Notes under the pieces: generated by a model
Database searches by the model: none
What the model saw: the letters and a program-made list of their open reading frames with translations, nothing else
Told to the model about the DNA's origin: nothing
Made by a program: the position numbers and the translations under genes
Shown: one piece after another, positions 49,944-60,309 of the stretch
Layout of the letters: the number at the start of each line of letters is the position of its first letter
How positions within the stretch are numbered: the stretch's first letter is position 1
DNA from: Gramella jeungdoensis
GTDB taxonomy: Bacteria; Bacteroidota; Bacteroidia; Flavobacteriales; Flavobacteriaceae
Reading direction: 5' to 3'
Length of the DNA: 64,000 nucleotides
Assembly (NCBI RefSeq): GCF_023805255.1
Contig: NZ_JAMSCK010000004.1
Location: 496,001-560,000, forward strand

Positions 49944-52297
49944 CGTGAAACGATATTCAGGTGATTATCCAATTTTATCTTTTCGTTTGCTTTTAATTGT
50001 ATGTTCTTTACTTCGTCTACATATTTCACTTTCAGAATTTTATCTTCCTTTGACAAAAGCTGCACTTCAATTACTTCTCCGCCTGACCATTTTATGGATA
50101 CCTCAATGTTTCCACGTGCCTTAAGTCCCTTAACTTCACCTTGCTTCCAGTCCTTTGGAAGACATGGCAGAATATGAACAAATTTTTGATGTGACTGTAA
50201 TAACATTTCCGCTATTCCCGCAGTGAATCCAAAATTTCCGTCGATTTGAAATGGAGGATGCATGTCGAACATATTATCGGCAAGGGATATTTCAAAGAAT
50301 TTCCAAATATTGTGCGCAGCCTTTTCGGGTTGTAGTAATCGTGCATTGATATTTATCATCCAGGCTCTACTCCAACCTGTACCTGCTCCCCCATGCTTCA
50401 GTCTATAAGCAATGGTTTTTTTTGCCGCTTCAAATTCATTTTCACTGTCAGGGGTTATAGTTTTGCCAGGATGCAGGGCGTACAAATGAGACATATGACG
50501 ATGGCCCTTTTCAACTTCCGAATAAGGTTTGTCCCATTCCAAAATTCTTCCATCGTCCCCGATCACTACCCCCGGATGTAGCTTTTCTCTTTTCTTCTTT
50601 AATTTGGAAATAAATTTATTTCTAATCCCCAGAACAGATGCGGCCAACAGAGTATTATCAAAAACTTCGGCTATAATCTGGTGACCCATTGCATTTCCAT
50701 ATGTCGTCGCGGCCGGCTGCCCATTTTCAGCAGTGTAGGAGTTTTCAGGTGATGTTTCTGGTGCAGAGATCCAGGTTTGAGTTTCAGGATTCCAGGTAAG
50801 CCAGTCCATATAGAATTCGGCAAATGCCTTTAATGCAGGATAAGCCTCCTTTTCAAGAAAACTTCTATCCTGAGTGAATAAGTAATGTTCCCAGTAATGT
50901 TGAGACAACCATCCACCACCATGAATCCAAGCCCCCCAATAAGCTCTTTCAGCACGCATAAAGGCAGGAGCCCATAAATCTGTTGCCTGATGGGCCACTG
51001 CACCTCTTTCAATACCATATTGTTGGAATGCGGTTTTTCTACCGCGCTCAATTAACCGGTCACCAAATGCAAAGAGAGGTACATGCATTTCTGAGAGGTT
51101 AGTTACTTCAGCGGGCCAGTAATTCATTTGTAAATTCACATTCAGGTGATAATCAGCATTCCAGGGAGCTTCAATATGCTCATTCCAAATTCCCTGTAAA
51201 TTAGCCGCGTTGGTACCAGGTCTCGAAGAACTTATCAATAAATATCGACCGTACTGGAATAGGAGTGGAATTAAGGATAAATCTTTTTGTCCATCCTTTA
51301 TCCTAGCCATTCTATCATCTGTGGGCAAAGAACTTAAATCTTCATTTCCCAGCTCTAGCTGGACTCTATCAAAATACTTTTGATAATCCTGAACGTGCCT
51401 TTGTTTTAAAAGTTTAAAACCCAATTTTCCCGCGTTCTCAATTATATGAGTGTTTTTCGCAACAAAATCGTCATGATAAAAGCTTGTATTCCCAGAAACC
51501 AAAATAAGGGCTGAGCTGACGCCATTTAAAACTAATTGACCATTTTCAATTTTACTTTTCCCGTTGGTATTCAAGACTTCAAGTCTGGTTTCAAATTTCA
51601 CGCCTTCCTTTATTGGAAAAGGTTTAGAATACCTTTTTCCTCCAAACTGGGTTACCATTCCTTTCATACTTAAGGTTGTCTCCCCCAGAGACCTTACTTC
51701 AACAGTCTTATGACCACGATCTTCAGGTCTTGTTAAAGACAATTTAAAATCCACACCATCTGGATTTTCGGTGGTAATTCTAATCACCATTACATCATCT
51801 ACTGCCGATGAAAATACCTCCTGTGAAAAATCATATCCATTAACTGAATAACGCGTTGTGGTAATCGCATTGGTAAGATCTAGTTGGCGTTTGTAATTAC
51901 TCACCTTCTCCTCTGTGTTATATTCAATCCATAGATCGCCCATGGTTTGATGGGATCTTACGATACCCTTATAGGAAAAATTTTCAACAATTAAACTATC
52001 GGCCAATTGCTTTTTGCCTTCCTTTAAAAGCCTCCTTATTTCTTCAAGATTTTCCCGGTCACCTTTACCGTCACTCCAATCCGGACCACCAGGCCATAAA
52101 GAATCTTCGTTTAACTGAAGACGCTCCTTATTAATTCCACCAAACACCATTGCGCCAAATCTTCCATTGCCTATTGGCAATGCCTGCATCCATTCCTCTG
52201 CAGGTTCATCGTACCATAAAACAGAATTGGATTTATCAGAGACCTGAGCATTTAATTGATTTATTAATAGACTGATTATGATTATAAATCTTTTCAT
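49940..52297 (-). CDS. GH95 alpha-L-fucosidase (or alpha-L-galactosidase)
   Basis: A 785-residue GH95 enzyme with signal peptide (about 1-17, ending LNAQ). The N-terminal domain starts LWYDEPAEEWMQALPIGNGRFGAMVFGG, a hallmark of the family, followed by the (alpha/alpha)6 barrel with GTNAANLQGIWNE and HLNVNLQMNYWPAE and the C-terminal DGNFGFTAGIAEMLLQS. Inverting GH95 enzymes typically cut alpha-1,2-linked fucose, as on H-type blood group and milk glycans. It overlaps the sulfatase gene and follows the lactonase gene after 15 bases. Confidence 0.95.
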   Translation of the reverse strand: MKRFIIIISLLINQLNAQVSDKSNSVLWYDEPAEEWMQALPIGNGRFGAMVFGGINKERLQLNEDSLWPGGPDWSDGKGDRENLEEIRRLLKEGKKQLADSLIVENFSYKGIVRSHQTMGDLWIEYNTEEKVSNYKRQLDLTNAITTTRYSVNGYDFSQEVFSSAVDDVMVIRITTENPDGVDFKLSLTRPEDRGHKTVEVRSLGETTLSMKGMVTQFGGKRYSKPFPIKEGVKFETRLEVLNTNGKSKIENGQLVLNGVSSALILVSGNTSFYHDDFVAKNTHIIENAGKLGFKLLKQRHVQDYQKYFDRVQLELGNEDLSSLPTDDRMARIKDGQKDLSLIPLLFQYGRYLLISSSRPGTNAANLQGIWNEHIEAPWNADYHLNVNLQMNYWPAEVTNLSEMHVPLFAFGDRLIERGRKTAFQQYGIERGAVAHQATDLWAPAFMRAERAYWGAWIHGGGWLSQHYWEHYLFTQDRSFLEKEAYPALKAFAEFYMDWLTWNPETQTWISAPETSPENSYTAENGQPAATTYGNAMGHQIIAEVFDNTLLAASVLGIRNKFISKLKKKREKLHPGVVIGDDGRILEWDKPYSEVEKGHRHMSHLYALHPGKTITPDSENEFEAAKKTIAYRLKHGGAGTGWSRAWMININARLLQPEKAAHNIWKFFEISLADNMFDMHPPFQIDGNFGFTAGIAEMLLQSHQKFVHILPCLPKDWKQGEVKGLKARGNIEVSIKWSGGEVIEVQLLSKEDKILKVKYVDEVKNIQLKANEKIKLDNHLNIVSR

Positions 52298-52312
52298 ACC
52301 TCTTTAAAAATC

Positions 52313-53155
52313 CTAATTTGATTTGGCTTTCTCTAACCCATAAAATTCAATGGCATTCAGTCCCATGACAGCTTTATATTCATCTTCAGAAAATGTGGAG
52401 AAGTACTGTTCACAAATTTTTAATACATCTTCATACATACAAGATAATTTACAAACCGGCCAATCCGATCCGAACATTAAGCGTTTAGGCCCGAAGGAAT
52501 TACTAACCACATCCAGGAAAGGTGTAAATTCCTGATATTGCCAATGCAAATTCCTGGTCTCTGTTACCAGGCCGGAAATTTTACAGAAAACATTCGGCAG
52601 GGCACCCATTTCCTGAATTTTTTTCTTCCAGGTCTTATTCATCCCAATTGAATAAAAGGGTTTAGCCATGTGATCTATTACAAATTTCTGATAGGGGTGT
52701 TGTTTTACCAGCTCCGCGGCTTCATTTAATTGATCTTCCCTAATCAAAAGATCAAAACTGAAATCATAATCCTTTAGTAGTGTCAGGCCATACCGAAAAT
52801 TTGTTTGGTCCATATACCCCAGACTTTCATCCTGAATAAATGTTCTAATACCTTTTAATTTTTCGTATCCTGCCAAAAATTCAAGGTATGCAGGCAAACC
52901 TCTATCTTTTAAATCGGCCCACCCCACAACACCCTCTATCATAGAATGATCCTTTGCGATTTCCAGTAAAAAATCATTTTCGGCTTTCAAGGCCCTAGCC
53001 TGTACGGCAATCGCTCCATCGAAATTATTTTTCTTTAAAACCGGAATAATATGGGCCGGATTAAAATCCCTCTGAAGTATTGACATGGAATCATCTATCC
53101 ATTCAAACTCCTCCTGCTTGAAATCCCACAAATGAATATGGCTATCGATTTTCAT
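52313..53155 (-). CDS. Amidohydrolase-family L-fuconolactonase
   Basis: A 280-residue TIM-barrel hydrolase (amidohydrolase-2 type). Metal motif H-x-H in DSHIHLWD, FVIDHMAKP and a C-terminal FGSDWPV are typical of sugar-lactone hydrolases of this clan. It would open L-fuconolactone to L-fuconate in the cytoplasm. It lies 8 bases after the FAH-type hydrolase gene, among all other steps of the pathway. Confidence 0.9.
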   Translation of the reverse strand: MKIDSHIHLWDFKQEEFEWIDDSMSILQRDFNPAHIIPVLKKNNFDGAIAVQARALKAENDFLLEIAKDHSMIEGVVGWADLKDRGLPAYLEFLAGYEKLKGIRTFIQDESLGYMDQTNFRYGLTLLKDYDFSFDLLIREDQLNEAAELVKQHPYQKFVIDHMAKPFYSIGMNKTWKKKIQEMGALPNVFCKISGLVTETRNLHWQYQEFTPFLDVVSNSFGPKRLMFGSDWPVCKLSCMYEDVLKICEQYFSTFSEDEYKAVMGLNAIEFYGLEKAKSN

Positions 53156-53163
53156 TTTAATAT

Positions 53164-54018
53164 TTATTCCGGGTAAGCCTTGGCGGTTTGTTTTGAACTT
53201 CCTAATCCATCAATCCCAAGTTCAATTTCATCACCCGGTGTAAGATATACCTGAGGTTTCAATCCCAGACCGACACCAAACGGAGTACCTGTCGAAATCA
53301 CGTCTCCGGGAAGCAGGGTCATATATTTAGAAACATTGCTAATGATTTGCGGAATATTAAAGACAAAATCTGAGGTATTGCTATCCTGCATCATCTTTCC
53401 ATTTAGTTTTAACCATAATCTCAGTTTATGAGGATCCTCAATTTCCTCCTTTGTAGCCATGTAAGGCCCAAGGGGTGCGAACGTATCACAACTTTTACCT
53501 TTTACCCATTGGCCCTCACGTTCAAGTTGGAATTCTCGTTCGCTATAATCATTATGCAGTACATAACCTGCTACATAATCCATAGCGTCCTCCTCAGAAA
53601 CATATGATGCCTTTTTTTCAATTACAAAGGCCAACTCCACCTCCCAGTCGGTCTTTTTACTGTTTTTTGGAATAATCAGATCGTCGTTTGGCCCCACAAT
53701 ACTTGTAGTGGATTTGAAGAAAAGAACCGGCTCCTTTGGTATAGCCGCCCCCGTTTCCTCGGCGTGCTTAACATAGTTAAGACCAATGCATACCAGTTTT
53801 GATGGTCTCTTGAAAGGAGGTCCAAGGCGAACATCTGGGGAAATTACTGGACATGAATTCTTATTACTTGAAAACCATTCCTGCAGTCTTCCTAAACCAT
53901 TGGATTCGAAAAAAGTCTCATCATAATCTTCTCCGAAAGCACTAACATCATATCTTTTACCCTCCTCAAGTAATCCTGGTATTTCCTTTCCAACCTCACC
54001 TATACGTATAAGTTTCAT
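53164..54018 (-). CDS. FAH-family hydrolase, probable 2,4-diketo-3-deoxy-L-fuconate hydrolase
   Basis: A 284-residue fumarylacetoacetate-hydrolase-fold protein. VCIGLNYVKHAEETG, the metal ligands E-x-E in DWEVELAFV, YSEREFQ and STGTPFGVG are the family signatures. In the non-phosphorylative fucose route it would cleave 2,4-diketo-3-deoxy-L-fuconate to pyruvate and L-lactate. Other members split acylpyruvates, but the neighbours make the fucose role the best fit. Confidence 0.9.
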   Translation of the reverse strand: MKLIRIGEVGKEIPGLLEEGKRYDVSAFGEDYDETFFESNGLGRLQEWFSSNKNSCPVISPDVRLGPPFKRPSKLVCIGLNYVKHAEETGAAIPKEPVLFFKSTTSIVGPNDDLIIPKNSKKTDWEVELAFVIEKKASYVSEEDAMDYVAGYVLHNDYSEREFQLEREGQWVKGKSCDTFAPLGPYMATKEEIEDPHKLRLWLKLNGKMMQDSNTSDFVFNIPQIISNVSKYMTLLPGDVISTGTPFGVGLGLKPQVYLTPGDEIELGIDGLGSSKQTAKAYPE

Positions 54019-54033
54019 ATTTAATCTTTTAAT

Positions 54034-56298
54034 TTAGTTTTCTATATTAAATCCCAATTCAGCCGCGGCGACTGTTTGTTCTGATCCAACTGTTTCCGTA
54101 ATCTTTATTTTAATATATCGCGCCGAGACTGATTTTTTGAAATAATGAATTCGCGTTGTAGGGTCATTCACCAAGTTTCCAAATTCAAAACTCCCAGCCG
54201 TTCTCCAGTTTTTCCCATCTTCACTAATTTCAATTTTACCTTTTGAAATCAATCCAAGTTCGCTTTTAAAGGGTGGGGTATACTTAAAACTAGTTAGCTT
54301 GAATTCCTCTCCGAGATCCAGAATAATAAAATCATCTTTACTTGCATTTGAAACCCAGATAGTTTCGTTATTAGCATCAATTGCATTAACCGCTGGAAAC
54401 TCTTTCCTGGGATCATTTGCATTTAAAACCTTCCAGTTTTTTTTATAGAGTCCAAAATCTTTACTGATCTCACTTCCCGGTTGTTCCCCTAATTGAGATA
54501 CTGCCCGCACCTTACCATTTGGTATAAAGAAGGGTTCTTTATACTCCCGCCAGGAATTTTCATTTTCAACCGCATATTTAATTTTAAGGTCATCAAGCTT
54601 CTGTTTGGGATTTTGACCATGCAGTTTCCATGAAAAATCATCTTCTTTAGGCCTAATTGAAACCAAACCATCTTGGTTTCTGACAATCTCTAATCGTGGA
54701 GGAAATTGTGGAGCTAAATGCCCAGAAACAGTAGCAATAGCCGGGTAATACCGGGTTTTCGGAAAACTTATTCGAAAACGGTTAGAAGTGACTGCCGGAA
54801 ATCTTAAGATCTTTTTAAAACCTATATTAGTTCCAGTTGCAATCTCTTTCCAGCCATTGTCTACCCAAGCTTCTAAAATGTGTTTCTCTACTCTCTCTCC
54901 GTGGGTGGCTACGGATTCCTGGATCAAGAACCTGTTTATTTTTACGGATTTTTTTAGGTTGAGTATAACACTTTGCTTATCTCCCTTTATCACTTTATAA
55001 GTGCCAAGACGGTCATCTAACAACTCGGAAGATCCAACTGTATTTATAGAAAATAAATTTTTATCATAAGTTTCCCTGATACGTTTTCCAGAATTCCGAA
55101 GTACACGTACATCTTCAGGTGATAACAAACCTTCACGGTTTGGGGGAATGTTTAAAAGAAATATAGAATTCCCCCCAACAGCTCTTTCATATATATCAAA
55201 AATATCTTCTGCTGTCCTTACTTTTTGGCGATTCTCATCTCTGTAGAACCAACCTTCCCTGATAGATGTATTCACCTCAGCTGGTTGATAATGCAGATAA
55301 TTTGCCTGATAAAGCTGCTCTCGTGACCCCAAAATGGTATCTGTTAAATCGCCAAAAATTTCCATTGTATCAGGATTCCCTTTATAAGGAATAACATTCC
55401 ATTCAGTGGTACGGGTCTTTCCTGCTTCATTTCCAACCCATCTAAGATCCTCTTTACCAAATATTACTGCTTCAGGCGCGAGTTTTCTAATTAATTCCTT
55501 CCAGGCCTTATAATTATATATTTGGCCTCCTTTTCGTTTTGGATGGGCACCGTCAAACCAGACCTCATGAATTGGTCCGTACTCCGTTAATAGTTCAAAT
55601 AATTGATTTAAGAAATATTCATTATAATCGTCAACCCTAAATTTAAAAGTAGTTTTGTTTTTAAAAGGCCTTCCTTCAATCTTGCGTGGGATCTCTCGTT
55701 CGGTGTATTTGCTTAAATTGCCATACAAACCATTGGGGCTCTCAATTTGATACAAATCTGCAGGAGATAAGTATACGCCCAGTTTCAAACCAAATTTCTC
55801 ACAGGATCTGCTAAGTTCCTTTAAAATATCCCCCGCTCCGTTCTTATAAGGAGAAGACATTATCCCATGGTCTGTATACCTGCTTTGCCACAAAACAAAT
55901 CCATCATGATGTTTTGCCGTAAAAATAACCTTAGACATCCCTGCTTCCTTAATTGCCTTACACCATTGATCGGTATCTAGATTCTGTAAGTCAAAAACCT
56001 TTGGGTTTTCAAGTCCAGTCCCCCACTCTTTTCTTGTAAAGGTATTGGGACCAAAATGTATAAACGCTATGTAACCGTCTCTTAGAGCTTTTAGTTGATT
56101 ACTTGTAGGAACTACGTGGGCCGCTTTAAGAACTATATTTTCCTTAGAATCATTTTCATTTATTTTAATAGTATTCTCTACAGGAAATAAAACAGCTTCC
56201 TGAGAGCTGAGAGAAAAGGATGTAAGGAGAATTAATATCAGGACTAGCCATTTTCTTCTCTCTTTGAAATAGGAATACTTTACTTGTAATAACATCAT
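54034..56298 (-). CDS. GH29 alpha-L-fucosidase with C-terminal discoidin domain
   Basis: A 754-residue multi-domain fucosidase. After a signal anchor (about 17-32) comes the GH29 barrel: IHFGPNTFTRKEWG, TAKHHDGFVLW and nucleophile D249 in VWFDGAHP. A beta-sandwich and a chitobiase-C-like segment (about 525-610) follow, then an F5/8 type C domain (about 620-750). The larger GH29-B-like architecture suggests preference for branched alpha-1,3/1,4 fucose as in Lewis antigens. Its start overlaps the stop of the next GH29 gene by 4 bases. Confidence 0.93.
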   Translation of the reverse strand: MMLLQVKYSYFKERRKWLVLILILLTSFSLSSQEAVLFPVENTIKINENDSKENIVLKAAHVVPTSNQLKALRDGYIAFIHFGPNTFTRKEWGTGLENPKVFDLQNLDTDQWCKAIKEAGMSKVIFTAKHHDGFVLWQSRYTDHGIMSSPYKNGAGDILKELSRSCEKFGLKLGVYLSPADLYQIESPNGLYGNLSKYTEREIPRKIEGRPFKNKTTFKFRVDDYNEYFLNQLFELLTEYGPIHEVWFDGAHPKRKGGQIYNYKAWKELIRKLAPEAVIFGKEDLRWVGNEAGKTRTTEWNVIPYKGNPDTMEIFGDLTDTILGSREQLYQANYLHYQPAEVNTSIREGWFYRDENRQKVRTAEDIFDIYERAVGGNSIFLLNIPPNREGLLSPEDVRVLRNSGKRIRETYDKNLFSINTVGSSELLDDRLGTYKVIKGDKQSVILNLKKSVKINRFLIQESVATHGERVEKHILEAWVDNGWKEIATGTNIGFKKILRFPAVTSNRFRISFPKTRYYPAIATVSGHLAPQFPPRLEIVRNQDGLVSIRPKEDDFSWKLHGQNPKQKLDDLKIKYAVENENSWREYKEPFFIPNGKVRAVSQLGEQPGSEISKDFGLYKKNWKVLNANDPRKEFPAVNAIDANNETIWVSNASKDDFIILDLGEEFKLTSFKYTPPFKSELGLISKGKIEISEDGKNWRTAGSFEFGNLVNDPTTRIHYFKKSVSARYIKIKITETVGSEQTVAAAELGFNIEN

Positions 56299-58091
56299 TT
56301 CTGAATTTTAAACGTCCAGGCGTCGTAACTGGGAAGTTCATTAAATTTTATTGTAGAAGTGTTGATCTTCAACTCGCCATTCTCATACTTCCAATTAAGT
56401 TTTCTATCCAGGCCTAACAAAGAAATGCTGGCATTTGACCCGGGATTGGGAATCTTAAGGACTAACTCATTTTCTGGCCAGAAAAAAGTTGTGGCATAGA
56501 CATTCCCGTCCTTTTGGGTATACGCTATACTGGTGCTTTTCGATCTATATGAGGCATAAAGTCCTGATTCTGACAGATTTTTATTCAGGAAGAATACTTT
56601 AGGAGGAATTATTTCAAACGAATCAACCATTGGAGTCTTCCATAAAAGTTGAAAATGAGCGTTTTGTTTATGCTCGTTAAATTCAATGACCAAAGGATAT
56701 ACCTTATTTTTCATTAAAGAAATGATGAATTCATCATTATTTCCTGTCACAGTTCGCATAGCTTCAGCCTGATTTTCAGTAGCATCATATTTATTTATAA
56801 GTTTTTTTCCATCTATGGATACACTGGCCTCATCATCTGCGTTTATTTTTAAGGTATACTTTCCTGATTCTGGTACAACAAGGTAGGTTTTCCAATTTCC
56901 TGAAAAGTCATCTTCTCTGATATCTTTATCAGGTGAATTACGAACCCAGTCGAAATCAATATTTTCATCTATTCTTTTCTTTTCAATCTCTACTTCTTCA
57001 GTCTGAACATCAAATGGGATTGATCCATAGATAGCTTCTCCATTGATATCCAGCCACCTTCCAAGCTGCATAAGCCTTTCCTGCTGTATCAAAGGGATCT
57101 GCCCATCGGCTTTGGGTCCTACATTTAAAATCATCCCACCACCGTTTGCCACCGTGATTACAAATCGCTTAATAAGTTCGGCCGAAGTTCCATAAGCTTC
57201 AAGATCTTCATTCCGGTTTAATCCAAAAGATCGGCCTATACCGCGCACTTCAGCCCAGGGACGATTGGTTTCGGTAATTCCGGAACTATATTCAGGTGTA
57301 AGGAAACCTGTATCTATTCCATGACCCCAGCGGTTATTAACTATTGCATTGCTACCTACCAAATCATAATACCAATTAATGAGTTCCGCAGAATGCCATT
57401 GTTCAGCAGAATTATACCATTCCCCGTCGCTAAAAATAAGGGTAGGTCTATAAGTACTTACCAGTTCTTTAAACTGAGGGATCATGTGATTTTCCACATA
57501 ATCCTGAATGCTATCATGCGGATCGGAATACCAGCGATGAAGTGGATGGTTCCATTCAGGCAGGGAGTAATACAATCCCATTTTCAATCCTTCTTCACGT
57601 ACAGCTTCCGTTAGGTCTTTCACAATATCTCTGTGAGGCCCCGTGTCTACACTATTCCAGTTACGACTATATTTACTGGGCCAAAGAGTATAACCATCAT
57701 GGTGCTTCGACACCAGAACCACATATTTTGCACCGGCCTTTTTAAAAAGACGAGCCCATTCATCCGGTTCAAACAGTTCTGCCCGAAATAAGGTGGTAAA
57801 ATCATTATACGTGAAGTCTTCCCCATAAGCGTCTTTCATAAAATTCGTACGAAGGGAGTCTTTGGTTTGCAGTCCACGTAGAAACCATTCGCCATATGAT
57901 TCCTTTCCGCCGTATGCCGGAACTGAATATAAGCCCCAGTGAATAAAAATACCCAGTTTCGCATTGGTAAACCAATCAGGGTATTCTCTCTTCTCCAGCT
58001 TTTGGATGAGCCTTTCATCCTCAGACTGGGCTATCCCCGTATTAAATAGAAGGATCAGACATAGGAAGCTTAAAATCTTTCTTTTATTCAT
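56295..58091 (-). CDS. GH29 alpha-L-fucosidase
   Basis: A 598-residue fucosidase with signal peptide (about 1-22, ending TGIAQ). LGIFIHWGLYSVPAYGG, VSKHHDGYTLWPS and nucleophile D222 in IFSDGEW are the GH29 signatures. A small PA14-like beta segment (about 400-500) separates the barrel from the C-terminal beta-sandwich. It probably acts broadly on alpha-fucosides (GH29-A-like). It follows an SDR gene after 12 bases and overlaps the second GH29 gene. Confidence 0.93.
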   Translation of the reverse strand: MNKRKILSFLCLILLFNTGIAQSEDERLIQKLEKREYPDWFTNAKLGIFIHWGLYSVPAYGGKESYGEWFLRGLQTKDSLRTNFMKDAYGEDFTYNDFTTLFRAELFEPDEWARLFKKAGAKYVVLVSKHHDGYTLWPSKYSRNWNSVDTGPHRDIVKDLTEAVREEGLKMGLYYSLPEWNHPLHRWYSDPHDSIQDYVENHMIPQFKELVSTYRPTLIFSDGEWYNSAEQWHSAELINWYYDLVGSNAIVNNRWGHGIDTGFLTPEYSSGITETNRPWAEVRGIGRSFGLNRNEDLEAYGTSAELIKRFVITVANGGGMILNVGPKADGQIPLIQQERLMQLGRWLDINGEAIYGSIPFDVQTEEVEIEKKRIDENIDFDWVRNSPDKDIREDDFSGNWKTYLVVPESGKYTLKINADDEASVSIDGKKLINKYDATENQAEAMRTVTGNNDEFIISLMKNKVYPLVIEFNEHKQNAHFQLLWKTPMVDSFEIIPPKVFFLNKNLSESGLYASYRSKSTSIAYTQKDGNVYATTFFWPENELVLKIPNPGSNASISLLGLDRKLNWKYENGELKINTSTIKFNELPSYDAWTFKIQK

Positions 58092-58103
58092 AATATTGGT
58101 TTT

Positions 58104-58871
58104 TTATCCCTGTAATTTTATAAATCCTCCATCAATAGGATAATCGTTACCGGTTATAAAACCTGCATCATCCGAACATAGAAAGAGTGCCAGAGAGGCA
58201 ACTTCTTCGGGTTTTCCCATTCGACCCATGGGCTGTGTTTTGGAAAGTTTTTCAAACATTTGCTTTTCCTCCCCGGGGTAATTACTGGAAAGAAATCCAT
58301 CTACAAACGGAGTATGAATTCGGGCGGGGGAAATACAATTACAACGAATCCCATACTCCAGATAATCCTTTGCAATACTTAATGTCATGGTCAATACAGC
58401 TCCTTTAGACATAGAATAAGCGAATCTATCGCTAATACCCACAGTTGACGCTATGGATGCCATATTAAGTATAACTCCCTTCTTTTGAGCTTTCATAAAA
58501 TGGAGAGCCGCTTTCGCACAGTTAAAGACCCCTTTAATATTTATAGAGTAAATTCTGTCCAGATCTTCTTCAGTAGTATTTTCAATATTGCCAATATGTG
58601 CTATCCCGGCATTATTTATAAGTATATCAATTTCAGAACCTTTTCCTATAAGATTAAATATTTTTTCGACTTCTTCCTTTTTAGAAATATCACATAAATG
58701 AGTTACCACTTCAGGTATATCATTTTGCAATTGAGCGATACTATCTGAATTATTTTCCAGCACATGGACCTGACAATTATGTTGAACGAACAATTGGGTA
58801 ATCGCCTTTCCTATTCCACTACCTCCGCCTGTAATTACTGCGGTTTTATTCTTAAGGTTGAAATTTGACAT
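58104..58871 (-). CDS. SDR-family oxidoreductase, probable 2-keto-3-deoxy-L-fuconate dehydrogenase
   Basis: A 255-residue classical SDR: ITGGGSGIGKAI cofactor motif, NNAGIAH, and catalytic Y-x-x-x-K in FAYSMSKGAV. Directly after the fuconate dehydratase gene (18 bases), it would oxidise the dehydratase product to 2,4-diketo-3-deoxy-L-fuconate for the FAH-type hydrolase. A role as fucose dehydrogenase, swapped with the SDR at 47588, is possible. Confidence 0.88.
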   Translation of the reverse strand: MSNFNLKNKTAVITGGGSGIGKAITQLFVQHNCQVHVLENNSDSIAQLQNDIPEVVTHLCDISKKEEVEKIFNLIGKGSEIDILINNAGIAHIGNIENTTEEDLDRIYSINIKGVFNCAKAALHFMKAQKKGVILNMASIASTVGISDRFAYSMSKGAVLTMTLSIAKDYLEYGIRCNCISPARIHTPFVDGFLSSNYPGEEKQMFEKLSKTQPMGRMGKPEEVASLALFLCSDDAGFITGNDYPIDGGFIKLQG

Positions 58872-58889
58872 CTTGTTAATTTAAGTAGT

Positions 58890-60209
58890 TTAATTCTGTG
58901 TAAGAGATCTCCATATCTCCCCTCCAGGATATTCATATTTAATTAAAGATTCAGGTTTCATAGTAATACTATACCCTGCATTTTCAGGTAAGGTATAAGC
59001 CCCTTGCTTTATTACAACAGGATCCTCAAAATGTTCATGAAGGTGATCTACATATTCAATAACGCGCCGATCCATACTGCCACTTACAGCTATGTAATCA
59101 ATCATAGAAAGGTGTTGTACATATTCACAGAGACCCACCCCACCGGCATGAGGGCAAATTGGGATTTTAAATTTGGCCGCCATAAGTATAATTGCTAAAA
59201 CTTCATTCACCCCACCAACCCTGCACGCATCAATTTGGCATATTTGCAGTGCTCCGGCTTCCATAAATTGTTTAAACATAATACGATTATGGCAATGTTC
59301 ACCTGTGGCCACTTTTATAGGATCAATGGCCTTGGCTATTTTAGCATGACCAAGAATATCATCGGGACTTGTAGGCTCCTCAATCCACCAGGGATCATAT
59401 TGGGCCAGTTGTTTCATGTTTTGTATAGCTTCCTGCACGTCCCACTTTTGATTGGCGTCCATCATTAACTTGAGATCATCTCCAATTTCCTCACGCACTA
59501 AATGTGCACGCCTCAAATCATCTTCCAGATTAGCACCCACTTTAATTTTCATGTGCTTGAAACCTTGACCCTTAGCTTCACGACATAAGCGCCTTATTTT
59601 TTCATCCGAATATCCCAACCAGCCGGCAGAAGTTGTATAAGCTGGATACCCGGCTTCTTTAAGTCTGGCTATACGCTGTTCCTTTCCATTTTGTTTTTCT
59701 TTTAAAATTTCAAGGGCTTCCTGAGGTGTTAATACATCTTTTATATAACTAAAATCAATACAAGCGATAAACTCTTCTGGTGACATATCTGCAAGAAGCT
59801 TCCATAATGGTTTATTTTCAACCTTTGCATAGAGATCCCATACCGCATTGACCATAGCCCCTACGCTTAAATGAATAACTCCTTTCTCTGGTCCAAGCCA
59901 TCTTAACTGGCTATCACTATTCATCATTTTCCAAAACCCAGCCATATCACTGGTAAAATCAGAAAGATATTTATTCAGCACCAGGGGTGAGAGAGCCTTT
60001 AATGCCGCAACACATACCTCATTACCCCTACCTATGGTAAAGGTTAAGCCGTGTCCTTGCAGGCCCGCCGGATGATCAGTTTTTAAAATAACATATGCTG
60101 CCGAATAATCCGGATCGGTGTTCATTGCATCAGACCCATCCAAGTGCAGACTTGTAGGGAATCGTATATCTTTGATCTCGATATCAACGATTTTAATTTT
60201 TAATCCCAT
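58890..60209 (-). CDS. L-fuconate dehydratase (enolase superfamily)
   Basis: A 439-residue mandelate-racemase-type enzyme close to fuconate dehydratases in length and sequence pattern. General base lysines in MKIKVG, metal ligands in MMDANQKWD, WIEEPTSPDD and ATGEHCHNR, and His in CPHAGGVG are all visible. It removes water from L-fuconate to give 2-keto-3-deoxy-L-fuconate. It is the first gene of the long fucose operon; the AraC regulator gene ends 100 bases upstream. Confidence 0.94.
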   Translation of the reverse strand: MGLKIKIVDIEIKDIRFPTSLHLDGSDAMNTDPDYSAAYVILKTDHPAGLQGHGLTFTIGRGNEVCVAALKALSPLVLNKYLSDFTSDMAGFWKMMNSDSQLRWLGPEKGVIHLSVGAMVNAVWDLYAKVENKPLWKLLADMSPEEFIACIDFSYIKDVLTPQEALEILKEKQNGKEQRIARLKEAGYPAYTTSAGWLGYSDEKIRRLCREAKGQGFKHMKIKVGANLEDDLRRAHLVREEIGDDLKLMMDANQKWDVQEAIQNMKQLAQYDPWWIEEPTSPDDILGHAKIAKAIDPIKVATGEHCHNRIMFKQFMEAGALQICQIDACRVGGVNEVLAIILMAAKFKIPICPHAGGVGLCEYVQHLSMIDYIAVSGSMDRRVIEYVDHLHEHFEDPVVIKQGAYTLPENAGYSITMKPESLIKYEYPGGEIWRSLTQN

Positions 60210-60309
60210 TTATCAAAAAATAATTTTTGGAAAACTAATACATACAGGAAGTCGCATCTACTACTTATTAATCAGTTACTGATACTTTTTATACCAATCT
60301 GCAGAAACA

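Noticed and set aside
54001-54012. A TATACGTATAAG string near the FAH-type gene start
   Set aside because: It encodes part of the N-terminus (residues LIRI) and is not the shared 10-base motif.
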